Source: Pseudoalteromonas aurantia 208
GTDB lineage: Bacteria > Pseudomonadota > Gammaproteobacteria > Enterobacterales > Alteromonadaceae
Assembly: GCF_014858725.1 (NCBI RefSeq)
Contig: NZ_AQGV01000012.1
Coordinates: forward strand, 558,001-622,000
Length of the DNA: 64,000 nucleotides
Reading direction: 5' to 3'
Below are positions 56,356-64,000 of the stretch, one piece after another; positions within the stretch are counted from its first letter, which is position 1; each line of letters opens with the position of its first letter. The notes under the pieces are model-generated. The model had not been told where the DNA came from and did not search any database. It saw only the letters and a list, made by a program, of their open reading frames with translations. Position numbers and translations under genes: made by a program.

Positions 56356-56783
56356 TGAATCAAATGAATGATATTTTAAAACATGGCGTTGTTGTAGGGT
56401 CGGCGTTGAAGCGAGTAGAGTTTGAATATCCGTCGATTGTTTTAACCAAAACCACAATCACCAGCCCCAACGCCAAACTTATCGGCAACATTTGGTGGCT
56501 ACCCAAAGACGAGCCGTTCACCATAACCGCGAACGCCACTGGCTTGCCAGATGGTGGCTTAATGGTGATGGTTGAGCGGGTGATAAATGCCACGCAACCT
56601 GTTGATGACATACGCTTTGTGGCGAACATCAAAGACGGCATTGTGACAATGCAAGGCAAGTTTGAGCAATCAGGCAATTACATCATCACCGCAAAGCGTT
56701 TAAACGCAGGGCTTGAGCGTATAGAAGCCCCGTTTAGATTGGCATTTGATACGTTAGAGTTTGATGCGTACATATCAGCGTAG
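56352..56783 (+). CDS. 143-aa protein after fibre E, unrecognised
   Basis: A beta-rich protein with an Ig-like look (WLPKDEPFTITANATGLPDG, GNYIITAKRLNAG). It is coupled to the upstream small gene by ATGA overlap. Position after the fibre suggests a fibre accessory or chaperone; no family recognised. Confidence 0.55.
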   Translation: MMNQMNDILKHGVVVGSALKRVEFEYPSIVLTKTTITSPNAKLIGNIWWLPKDEPFTITANATGLPDGGLMVMVERVINATQPVDDIRFVANIKDGIVTMQGKFEQSGNYIITAKRLNAGLERIEAPFRLAFDTLEFDAYISA

Positions 56784-56843
56784 TAATGAGTAGATAACAC
56801 GGCTTATTTGATTTTTATCATTGGCGTTTAAATACGCTTATAT

Positions 56844-57110
56844 TAGGGGCTGTAGATCTTTCAGGTTCATTTTTGCAGTAGTTTGATTGGATTTTATACA
56901 AAGCAGAGGCTGCGTAGCATGGTTCTTCCATGTGAGTCAGCCGATAACACAGTAGAAAAGCCAACCAAGCGCTGCCTACCAGTTCTTTTGAGCACCGCTT
57001 TCTCTTTGTTGTTTTATATTCGCTTAGATTACTAGGCCACATATTCAGCGCCGCGATAAAAGCATGCTCAAAGAGAACAAAAATAGAACAGCAAAGATCA
57101 ACAGCCCCTA
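56844..57110. mobile_element. Second MITE-like element (about 267 bp)
   Basis: The ends are long imperfect inverted repeats: TAGGGGCTGTAGATCTTT from 56844 and, on the minus strand from 57110, TAGGGGCTGTTGATCTTT, extending to about 33 bp each. TA flanks both ends. No transposase; a 119-codon minus-strand frame crosses the element but starts outside it. It sits 20 bp before J4. Confidence 0.7.
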
Positions 57111-57130
57111 GTGTTTTACAAGGGGGTGGC

Positions 57131-57967
57131 ATGACCACACATATTGATTTACAAACCCTGCCTGAACCAAACATCATTGAACCACTTTCTTATCAAGACA
57201 TTTTAACCGAGCGTAAGCAACGTTTTATTGAATATGCACCGGCATACTCTGATGCCCTTGAACTTGAAAGTGATCCAATTAATGTGTGGTTACAGGTAGA
57301 AAGTTACCGTGAGGCGCTGCTACGCCAGCGCATAAACGACGCTGCTGCGTCGAACTTATTGGCCAAAGCAAGCCATGCGGATTTACAACATTTAGGGGCG
57401 TTTTATGGTGTATTGCGTCTTAACGAGGAGCCAGATGATGACTATCGATTGCGTATACGCGATAACACCATAGCATCAAGTACCGCAGGCAGTGACGTGC
57501 ACTACCGTAAACATGCACTCAACGCTGCACCAACGGCCATTCTTGATGTGTCGGTTCAGAGCCTAAAAGATGGCTTAGTCACAATTACGGTGTTGGTTAA
57601 AAAAGAGCACGATGTTGATGAAGTGGTTGCCAAAGCAGCGAGTGCGGTGACCGCCAGTGATGTAAAAATGCTCACGGATACCGTAGACGTGAATAAAGCT
57701 GAGCTGATATACATTGATGTGGTGGCGGATGTTTATTTGCAAGAAAACACCTCTGAACGGGTATTTAATGAACTGAAAGCGTCACTTGCCAGTGCGTGGG
57801 AAGAAGAAGCGCGTTTGGGGTGGGATTTAACCCCCAGCTGGTTAAGCGCACAACTGCACAAAAAAGGCGTGCGAGATGTGGTGTTGCGCCAACCTGAAAA
57901 ATTACAAAGTATTGATAAAACCCAGTGTGCTGTGATGGGTACTGTCACATTAAAACTCTGTCAGTGA
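57131..57967 (+). CDS. Baseplate wedge protein J, copy 4
   Basis: A 278-aa P2 gpJ homologue: LQTLPEPNIIEPLSYQDIL, LESDPINVWLQVESYREALL, RQRINDAAASNLLAK, LQHLGAFYGVLRL, DDDYRLRIRDNTIASSTAG and SDVKMLTDTVDV. A good ribosome site (AGGGGG) precedes the ATG; its bases adjoin the MITE-like element. The I4 gene follows after 7 bp. Confidence 0.9.
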   Translation: MTTHIDLQTLPEPNIIEPLSYQDILTERKQRFIEYAPAYSDALELESDPINVWLQVESYREALLRQRINDAAASNLLAKASHADLQHLGAFYGVLRLNEEPDDDYRLRIRDNTIASSTAGSDVHYRKHALNAAPTAILDVSVQSLKDGLVTITVLVKKEHDVDEVVAKAASAVTASDVKMLTDTVDVNKAELIYIDVVADVYLQENTSERVFNELKASLASAWEEEARLGWDLTPSWLSAQLHKKGVRDVVLRQPEKLQSIDKTQCAVMGTVTLKLCQ

Positions 57968-57974
57968 GGGGCCT

Positions 57975-58988
57975 ATGCAAGTTACGAATGTTACGCATGT
58001 GAAGCAAACATCGCCGCCAGCTAATGAGAGTGAGCTACAACCGCAAGCATTGCTACCCCCGAATCACAGCCAATTACAACAACAAGCGTTATTAAGTCAG
58101 CAGCATGCGCCTTATAATGATGCTATTTCACAATTAACCAATTTAAAAGCTCAGCCAAATGATGCGTTGCTGATGTGGTTGGTGTGGGAATATGGCCTTG
58201 AAGCGATTTTGCCATATAGTAGAAATTTACGGCAAACCTTAAAAGATGGCCTTGCGTGGCAACGCATTCGGGGCACACCGAAAAGTTTAGAATTGGCGCT
58301 CAGCTGGCTTAACTTACCGGCTGTGCACATTGAAAATACCGCACTAGGGCGACATCATTACACCTATCAGCTTGATTTAGGTGAGTTGCCTAAAGGGCGT
58401 ACCAGCAATGTGACTAAATTGGCACAATTATCAGCGCCAGTCAGTGCCAAGCTCACCCGGCTATACCATGGTTATGATATTCGTAATCAAACCTTATCAG
58501 GTGAGCGAGCCCTCTTTGGTCATATTCTATCAGACTATTCAGGTGTGCCTGTTTTTGAGCATGGTAAAATGCTCTGCAAAGCCAGTTTTGGTAATCGCAG
58601 TAGCCAACAGATAGGCAGCTCGGTACAGCAGCTACATTTTGGCCATCATCGCACCCGCATTAAAACCAGTGAACAGCTCGATATTGTACAGCCATGGCGT
58701 TATTACCTAAGCGGTAATGTCCCATCGCGTTTACCAAATCAGCTGCTTCGTCACCGCACCACCAGCCAGCAAAAAATACTGGCTCAACGTGGCTGGGGTG
58801 GCACATGGCAAGGCGGTTGGGTGGGCGATTTACATGGCACAGTAAATGGCAGCCAAGGCCAATTATGTAAAGCGGTGATTGCGCATAGCCAAATACGCAC
58901 CGTACAACCCCTTTACTTTGCCGGTGCTAATACGGGCCGCATGAACTTTGGGACGCTGAATATGACGTCAAAAGTACCAAATTCCTAG
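57975..58988 (+). CDS. Tail protein I, copy 4, with long C-terminal extension
   Basis: A 337-aa gpI homologue. The conserved part includes DALLMWLVWEYGLEAILPYS, WQRIRGTPKSLELALSWL and YTYQLDLGELPKG. About 180 extra C-terminal residues are basic and contain repeated short patterns (LFGHILSDYSGVPVFEHGK, LHFGHHRTRI, GWGGTWQGGWVGDLHG). The extension differs completely from those of I1 and I2. Confidence 0.82.
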   Translation: MQVTNVTHVKQTSPPANESELQPQALLPPNHSQLQQQALLSQQHAPYNDAISQLTNLKAQPNDALLMWLVWEYGLEAILPYSRNLRQTLKDGLAWQRIRGTPKSLELALSWLNLPAVHIENTALGRHHYTYQLDLGELPKGRTSNVTKLAQLSAPVSAKLTRLYHGYDIRNQTLSGERALFGHILSDYSGVPVFEHGKMLCKASFGNRSSQQIGSSVQQLHFGHHRTRIKTSEQLDIVQPWRYYLSGNVPSRLPNQLLRHRTTSQQKILAQRGWGGTWQGGWVGDLHGTVNGSQGQLCKAVIAHSQIRTVQPLYFAGANTGRMNFGTLNMTSKVPNS

Positions 58989-59295
58989 TACTCATACCTA
59001 AAGTACTCATATCTATCGTTCTTTTATTTATAGTACTGTTATCTCCAGTACTTTTATTTTTAGTATTTAATGCACTGAAATGCAGATAAGTTTGGGTTGA
59101 AGAGCATACCGAAACCTGAGCACCATCAATCAATTCGTGTTTTGTGACCAGCACAAAACACGCTTTCCATTTTGATACCAATTGCATAAAGTAGTGGCGT
59201 TAATGGGTTAGTTGGCCCGCTAGCATAATCACTATTTTGATCAGGTTGGTATAACACTCCCTTGCGGATAAGCATGACCTTCAAAGGACCTTCCC
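58989..59295. other. 307-bp gap with clustered AGTACT motifs
   Basis: AGTACT occurs at least four times in the first 70 bp, separated by T-rich stretches, in a loose tandem pattern. The rest carries no gene I can support. A collar gene, expected here by analogy with modules 1 and 2, is absent. AAGGA at the right end serves fibre F. Confidence 0.5.
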
Positions 59296-62200
59296 ATGAC
59301 AATCGAAAACGGATTAACCCAGTTACAAGTTGATGTCGCAGAGCTGACAGACGAAAGTGTGAAATTAGCCAACAGTGTAACAAGCAGTTTAGCCACAATA
59401 GATGCCGTAAAAGGCGATATTCAAAACACCCATGATCTTGTTGATAGTAATTACCAAGCCATGAATGACTGGCAAACAAAACACGGCACCGTGACGTTTA
59501 AAAACCTACAAGGCCAAAATAAACAGGTAAATACGCTATCCAAACTGATTTTAGACAGTGAAAAAATCAACCCCAACCCTCATGTGATGAGCAAAGCCCA
59601 ATTTGACGCGTTGCGAGAGCTGCGTAAACAGCAATATGCAGGCAGTGGTTTTGTAGAGTGGGGGAGGCACAGAGATGGAGGGTTAGAGGTTGCCATTAAC
59701 CAAGGTATGTATGACGCTCAGACTACACCGAATACAATAAAGCTTGGGCGTCGAGACAGTGACGGGTTAGGCGTATCAAAAGCTGCGTTTCCATTAGCGG
59801 TTGTGGGTGGCGTTCAACATGTTATAGAGGGTGTAAACGAACCTGATTCCATATCCAATAATATACCTTTTCCACCAGCGCCGGACGGCACCAAAACCTA
59901 TAATTCAGCCACGGGTGTTGTAACTGAGCATGCAAGCGCTGCACAGGCTTTTGAAGGACTAGTAGAGAACGGTGACTTTAGGGGAGATATTAGTCGCTGG
60001 GCTAATGGTAACTCTGCCACTCAATCTGTAAACAATGGTGTTAATACAGTCACCAACACAACATCAGGTGCGGGTTATATACAGCAAACGTTTGATACTC
60101 CTGCATCTGTTAGAGTTGAGATAGTATTGAGTAATGTGACAGATAACCCGGATTTTTATTATAGAATGACAGGCGGTGGAGGCTCAGCAGGGATCCCACT
60201 AACGAGTGGAGTGAATGTATTTGAATTAAACGACGTTGATACTGAAACGACGCCATACTTCAGGATCAGACCAAGTGCTGTAACTTCAAGTACAGCATCT
60301 ATAAATGTGCACTCAGTATCGATAAGACCAATAACAGAGTCGGTTATTACTTCACGTAAAGATTTGGTGTTATTAGAAACGTGGCATGAAAAAATTGCCG
60401 ATAAAGATATTGTATTTCCTCTCGGGAATGTTCAATTTGAAGGGGTGATTTCAGAAGCAGGAGGTGTTCCTGTATGGCCTATAGACATTACGTTTGGTAT
60501 ACCTAAATCTTACAGCGCTTTTGGTGACTGGGATAGTAAGACTGAAGGAAGAGGCGCTAGGTGGTCAACGATAAGTGAAAGTGAGCGTAAACACTTTATA
60601 GACAACCCTGATAATAATATATACTTCGACTCAAAAGTCGGTGAGCTGATCCAAGTGCGTTACCGTATTAGGGTAATAGAAGGGCTGGGAGAAGATTGGG
60701 ATTATCCTGTACGATTTGCGAGAAATAGCTCGAAAACAGGTTTAACGGATGAGTTATCTTTTAGAAATAATGTTTTCAGTGTTAAACCGAAAGGGATGAG
60801 GGAAAACATAGTTCAAGATTTAGATAAAGATTACCCAACTGATTCAGGCGGTTTAGTTGGTTTCTATACTACTGCTGAATATAGAAATAATCATGTCGTA
60901 GGTGATGCCGGGTTGTATGCTACAGCAACATATCATTCAGCACCTTACTCTGTAGCAGGTACTTCACCTTATGTTTTACCAATAGCGTTAGTGCAACGTA
61001 TGAACCAAGGTGCCTATCATCCTAGTTATAACCCGATGGGTACGAAACCGATTACTAACGATTATGGAGATCAGAGAACTTCGGCTTTATGGTATAATGT
61101 TTTTGGTACAAATAAAGATCATGTAATAAGCACGTCAGCAATGTTTGATCCTCGTGTATTTCTAAGTAATAGTGGTCATATAGGGCATCCTTACGGGTTT
61201 GAAGGTCGTTCAGACCAATACAAATATTACGATGCTATCTACGCAGGGCAGGTTGAAGATTTACGTCTCAATGCCAACAAGCTTGATGTGAAGCAGTTAC
61301 GTGAAGATGCCATTCGTAAAGCTGTTGCAGGTGAAATGCGAGGTAAGGGAAGTGTTCCATTTACTATTGTATTCCCTGTAACATCAAGCTCCTCATTTAG
61401 CTCTGGTTCGGGATTGCTAAGGTTTGAGACTATTGGCAGCCTAAAGGGGTTAATCCCTTATACCGCAGGAAATACAGCTTGGAGTAGTGGGTTAACTACA
61501 ACATCTACCACCTTGTCAGGATACTTCATTGACAACACTTCTGGTACTATTAGCGGTTGTAGTACTGTAGTTTTATCAGAGACTACAGGGTCAGAAAACT
61601 ATGCTTACGATAATGGACATAGTGATTTCCCTGATTTCCCAGCAGGCAGTACGGGTTGGCTGGTAATGTTTATAGGTAAGGATTTTACAAATGAGGAGAG
61701 AAGCTATGTTGGATTTCCTCAGCCTGAATTCGATTCACTCCCTTGGGTAGATATTATCGGAGACCCTGAAAGAATCGCAGCTACATTCCCTGATGGGGTT
61801 ATCGGGCAGTGGGTTCCTGATTTAACCGTTGGGACAAAGCAATGGCAACTTAATCGTAAGCAAGTTTTAAGGCACCGCAGGACTAGAACAACAGACAATG
61901 GATCCACTTGGGTAGATTTTTCTTGGGATCTTGGTTCTAATGATCCAAAAAATACAATTTATCACTTTAACAGTGAGGATGCCGTTACTTTAGTCACCTA
62001 CGAATCCCCCTCAAATTTCACTGAACCTTCAAGCAACTATGCCATAGTTGGCAATGTTGGCGATGTATATGCTAGCCAAGCACATCAAGTACAGTACGGA
62101 AATAGGCTACATCCATCCCTAGTTGGTAAAATTGGTAAGCGCAGTGGTGGTGCTTATTTACAAGAATTTGTATCTGTAACTAAGTATTCTAAATACGCTC

Positions 62201-62742
62201 CTGATGGTGATTTAGGGTGGACTTCTGTTATTGGAGATGAACCGCTACATGCACCATTAAGTTTAGACACGCCAAACGATAATTCACCCGCAGTTAAAGC
62301 ACTTTCAACCGTCACTGAAAAAGATGGGCTGCTGTATCTACAGTTACATGGTGCTGAATTGAAATTTAAACCTCGCACAATCGCTGATATGACTGTAATT
62401 AATGCTGGTTCTCCTACAGGAGCTATTACAAAAGGTCATGTTTACTTGTTTCAGGGATTTGATAATGCACTAGTAAACAGGCCGATGGTAGCATTAGTTG
62501 ATCACGCAGGAACCACTTGGAACCCCAGCTCTTACAATGGTTATACCTTAAATGATTTAGGTGAAGTTATGACTAATACCGGCACTAAGTTCACTTTAAT
62601 TCGCTCATTTGATAGCCATTGGGGCGACGACCAAGTCATTCCTATCGTTAATGGTGAAAATGTTAAAATCGACCTGAACGGCAATACGGTGAAGGTGTTT
62701 TGTCACCATACTCAAATACCATTGGGTATTGCCAGCAACTAA
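59296..62742 (+). CDS. Tail fibre F (module 4), 1148 aa, mosaic paralogue of fibre D
   Basis: The N-terminal coiled coil lacks a collar domain. QFDALRELRKQQYAGSGFVE near residue 102 begins the blocks shared with fibre D, through LPIALVQRMNQGAYHPSYNP, DAIYAGQVEDLRLNANKLDV, EFDSLPWVDIIGDPERIA and NSPAVKALSTVTEKDGLLYL, to WGDDQVIPIVNGENVK. About residues 220-350 are an insertion absent from D with a carbohydrate-binding look (VENGDFRGDISRWANG). Nucleotide runs are shared with fibre D, such as the stretch around 61727-61760. AAGGA precedes ATG 59296. Confidence 0.85.
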   Translation: MTIENGLTQLQVDVAELTDESVKLANSVTSSLATIDAVKGDIQNTHDLVDSNYQAMNDWQTKHGTVTFKNLQGQNKQVNTLSKLILDSEKINPNPHVMSKAQFDALRELRKQQYAGSGFVEWGRHRDGGLEVAINQGMYDAQTTPNTIKLGRRDSDGLGVSKAAFPLAVVGGVQHVIEGVNEPDSISNNIPFPPAPDGTKTYNSATGVVTEHASAAQAFEGLVENGDFRGDISRWANGNSATQSVNNGVNTVTNTTSGAGYIQQTFDTPASVRVEIVLSNVTDNPDFYYRMTGGGGSAGIPLTSGVNVFELNDVDTETTPYFRIRPSAVTSSTASINVHSVSIRPITESVITSRKDLVLLETWHEKIADKDIVFPLGNVQFEGVISEAGGVPVWPIDITFGIPKSYSAFGDWDSKTEGRGARWSTISESERKHFIDNPDNNIYFDSKVGELIQVRYRIRVIEGLGEDWDYPVRFARNSSKTGLTDELSFRNNVFSVKPKGMRENIVQDLDKDYPTDSGGLVGFYTTAEYRNNHVVGDAGLYATATYHSAPYSVAGTSPYVLPIALVQRMNQGAYHPSYNPMGTKPITNDYGDQRTSALWYNVFGTNKDHVISTSAMFDPRVFLSNSGHIGHPYGFEGRSDQYKYYDAIYAGQVEDLRLNANKLDVKQLREDAIRKAVAGEMRGKGSVPFTIVFPVTSSSSFSSGSGLLRFETIGSLKGLIPYTAGNTAWSSGLTTTSTTLSGYFIDNTSGTISGCSTVVLSETTGSENYAYDNGHSDFPDFPAGSTGWLVMFIGKDFTNEERSYVGFPQPEFDSLPWVDIIGDPERIAATFPDGVIGQWVPDLTVGTKQWQLNRKQVLRHRRTRTTDNGSTWVDFSWDLGSNDPKNTIYHFNSEDAVTLVTYESPSNFTEPSSNYAIVGNVGDVYASQAHQVQYGNRLHPSLVGKIGKRSGGAYLQEFVSVTKYSKYAPDGDLGWTSVIGDEPLHAPLSLDTPNDNSPAVKALSTVTEKDGLLYLQLHGAELKFKPRTIADMTVINAGSPTGAITKGHVYLFQGFDNALVNRPMVALVDHAGTTWNPSSYNGYTLNDLGEVMTNTGTKFTLIRSFDSHWGDDQVIPIVNGENVKIDLNGNTVKVFCHHTQIPLGIASN

Positions 62743-63103
62743 GCAAGTTAGCTTGATTGGAGTCAGGCAGTTGTATTAAATAATACCACTGGCATGGCTC
62801 ACTTACATGAAAAGCAAAGCCAGCGGTATTACGCTTTGAGTGATTGCAGGTCATTTATTGTTAGCTTATACGAGGTTATTTATTGGGCGGCACAGTGGGC
62901 CTGTTTTTCCAAGTGTTTGAGAGTTAACGTGTATTACTGCCACCTCTCACATGTGAGATGTAAAATGGTGAGGGCAAAGTTGTCCGTTATTCTTTTTAAG
63001 AAGGGGGTATAGTAGCGATATTGTGAGCACAGTTTCAGCACTGAGGTGTATTTAAGTGAATACAAAAACGTGCGTTCATTGTGATCTTGCAACATCGCTA
63101 TTT
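62743..63103. other. 360-bp gap after fibre F
   Basis: A 13-bp inverted repeat with one mismatch, TAATACCACTGGC at 62781-62793 and GCCAGCGGTATTA at 62819-62831, and a 14-bp palindrome TCTCACATGTGAGA at 62945-62958. No gene supported. Confidence 0.5.
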
Positions 63104-63297
63104 AACCTCAGGTTTGGATAAGGGTTTTGGAATAGAAAATGTTTTGAAAACAAACTTACGTACATTCCAATGATGATATTTTGTTCAATATCAAGGCGCT
63201 TTTATGCAGTAATAGCGGGCTATTACTGCATAAAAGCAACACCGATAGTGAGGAAAATAGCTTTATTGGGCAAATTCGCTTATCCAGAGCTGAGGTT
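63104..63297 (+). mobile_element. MITE-like element, copy 2 (194 bp)
   Basis: Terminal inverted repeats of 19 bp: AACCTCAGGTTTGGATAAG at the left, and AACCTCAGCTCTGGATAAG read inward from the right (17 of 19 match). The centre holds a perfect 19-bp inverted repeat (63198-63216 and 63219-63237) with a GG spacer. Direct repeat of the element at 50179-50371. No transposase. Confidence 0.8.
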
Positions 63298-63433
63298 ACT
63301 TACTATCATTTTATTGTGTATTTTATATCAACTAAGCTGCAACAGGCGCTAAGTGCGCTATCGTGAGTTTGGTAGAACCGAGAGTGTTTGGCACGATAAA
63401 ATACATTTCATCCCCTTTTTTATGGAGAAAGCC

Positions 63434-63982
63434 ATGACTACATCGACAACGTATTCGGCGGTAGTTTGGACTAAACAAGGGCTCGCTAAACTGATGTCGG
63501 CGTCACAGCAAGGATTGAGTTTAACAATCACGCATGTGTCGGCGGGCAGCGAAGCGTATACGCCCAGTGATACCCAAACGCAATTACGTCAACAACAACA
63601 AATCGTGCCTATTGGAGGCGCAGAAAAGCTCGATAACAACCACCTACGGTTTAGCGCCTTATTTGACGGCGAGAAAACGTATGATGTAAAAGAAATCGGC
63701 ATTTGGTCAGAAGGGACCTTAGCAGCCGTGTACAGTATTGCTAATCAGCAACTCAATCATAAAGCAGCGAATGCAGCTTGGGTAGAAATGTTTACCCTCG
63801 ATGTGTCGACGCTGCCATCAAATAACATCAGTTTTGAAATGGGTGTGAATAACGCCAATATTTTTATGGCAAAAGAACTCGCCAGTTTGACTCACGCACA
63901 GTTATTGCAAGGTAAAAACCTCATACAGCAAGCACATAGCAATATGCTACTAGAAGAGCGCTTGCGCAAAGCGGGTTTATAG
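63434..63982 (+). CDS. Stand-alone tail-collar fibre protein at the right edge
   Basis: A 182-aa collar-domain protein like those at 39384 and 45881: SAVVWTKQGLAKLMSAS, VSAGSEAYTPSDTQTQL, YDVKEIGIWSEGTLAAVYS. It ends MLLEERLRKAGL. ATG 63434 is preceded by GGAGAAA; an in-frame ATG at 63422 lies within that ribosome-site sequence. It is complete, but its fibre would lie beyond the window, so a further cassette or the missing collar partner of fibre F is possible. Confidence 0.82.
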   Translation: MTTSTTYSAVVWTKQGLAKLMSASQQGLSLTITHVSAGSEAYTPSDTQTQLRQQQQIVPIGGAEKLDNNHLRFSALFDGEKTYDVKEIGIWSEGTLAAVYSIANQQLNHKAANAAWVEMFTLDVSTLPSNNISFEMGVNNANIFMAKELASLTHAQLLQGKNLIQQAHSNMLLEERLRKAGL

Positions 63983-64000
63983 GGCTTATCATAGGGCGAA

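Noticed and set aside
56818..57177. 119-codon minus-strand ORF across the second MITE-like element
   Set aside because: It overlaps the start of J4 antisense and covers the inverted-repeat element; coding-like look probably reflects element structure. Not counted as a gene, though frames in such elements are often annotated.
63170..63366. Two short plus-strand ORFs
   Set aside because: Both lie mainly in the MITE-like element and have no ribosome site.
37414..63982. The locus as a metamorphosis-associated (MAC) or other eCIS cluster known from Pseudoalteromonas
   Set aside because: The J, I and collar proteins are P2-like rather than the T4-like baseplate of eCIS, and no AAA+ ATPase or effector gene is visible here; cannot be excluded for the unseen part.

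Overview
The window looks like chromosomal DNA of a marine gammaproteobacterium. The 16S gene reads as Pseudoalteromonas or a close relative by eye, the sequence is AT-rich, and the housekeeping genes (recCBD, ettA, an AGCS symporter, c-di-GMP enzymes) fit that group.

Layout. 0-5.8 kb: a partial membrane protein, a TetR/NemR-type repressor divergent from an Old Yellow Enzyme reductase with a 32-bp perfect palindrome between them, then an EIIC-EAL fusion and a GGDEF protein. 5.9-14.6 kb: a tight recC-recB-recD operon. 14.7-21.4 kb: ordinary small genes (M20 amidohydrolase, Mpo1-like, FHA, CBS, M14 peptidase, TerB-like, cupin). 21.6-25.1 kb: an accessory patch of unrecognised proteins that ends at a tRNA-Pro(GGG). 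It hides two well-supported small ORFs under 60 codons: a double-glycine RiPP/bacteriocin-like precursor and a poly-threonine peptide built on a hexanucleotide microsatellite. 25.4-32.4 kb: an AGCS symporter and a complete rRNA operon (two promoters, 16S, a spacer with no tRNA, 23S, 5S, terminator). 32.9-35.1 kb: a PilZ protein and ettA.

35.6 kb to the right edge is a phage-tail-like locus related to P2 / R-type tailocins. It opens with an XRE-type regulator, a Q-like small protein, and a lysis set (GH24 endolysin, 3TM holin, small membrane/coiled-coil protein). It then holds not one but four baseplate J plus tail protein I pairs, each followed by its own fibre genes. Module 1 carries three successive fibre/chaperone cassettes with the same N-terminal adapter and unrelated C-termini. 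Module 2 carries a 963-aa fibre and a DUF4376-type chaperone. Module 3 carries a 1233-aa fused collar-fibre plus two small proteins. Module 4 carries a 1148-aa fibre that is a mosaic paralogue of the module 2 fibre. A fifth collar-type gene begins at the right edge. No sheath, tube, tape measure, spike, capsid, terminase or integrase gene is visible, so the rest of the particle must lie beyond 64 kb or elsewhere.

The multi-baseplate, multi-fibre array is the outstanding feature. Two directly repeated 193-194 bp MITE-like elements bracket modules 3-4, a second inverted-repeat element sits before module 4, the second J gene starts inside a four-copy 16-bp tandem repeat, and a palindromic TTAGGTCA-N4-TGACC motif recurs before the locus and before module 3. 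I infer that this is a host-range diversification cassette of a tailocin or prophage tail. The gene families are established; the switching or mixed-particle role is a hypothesis.
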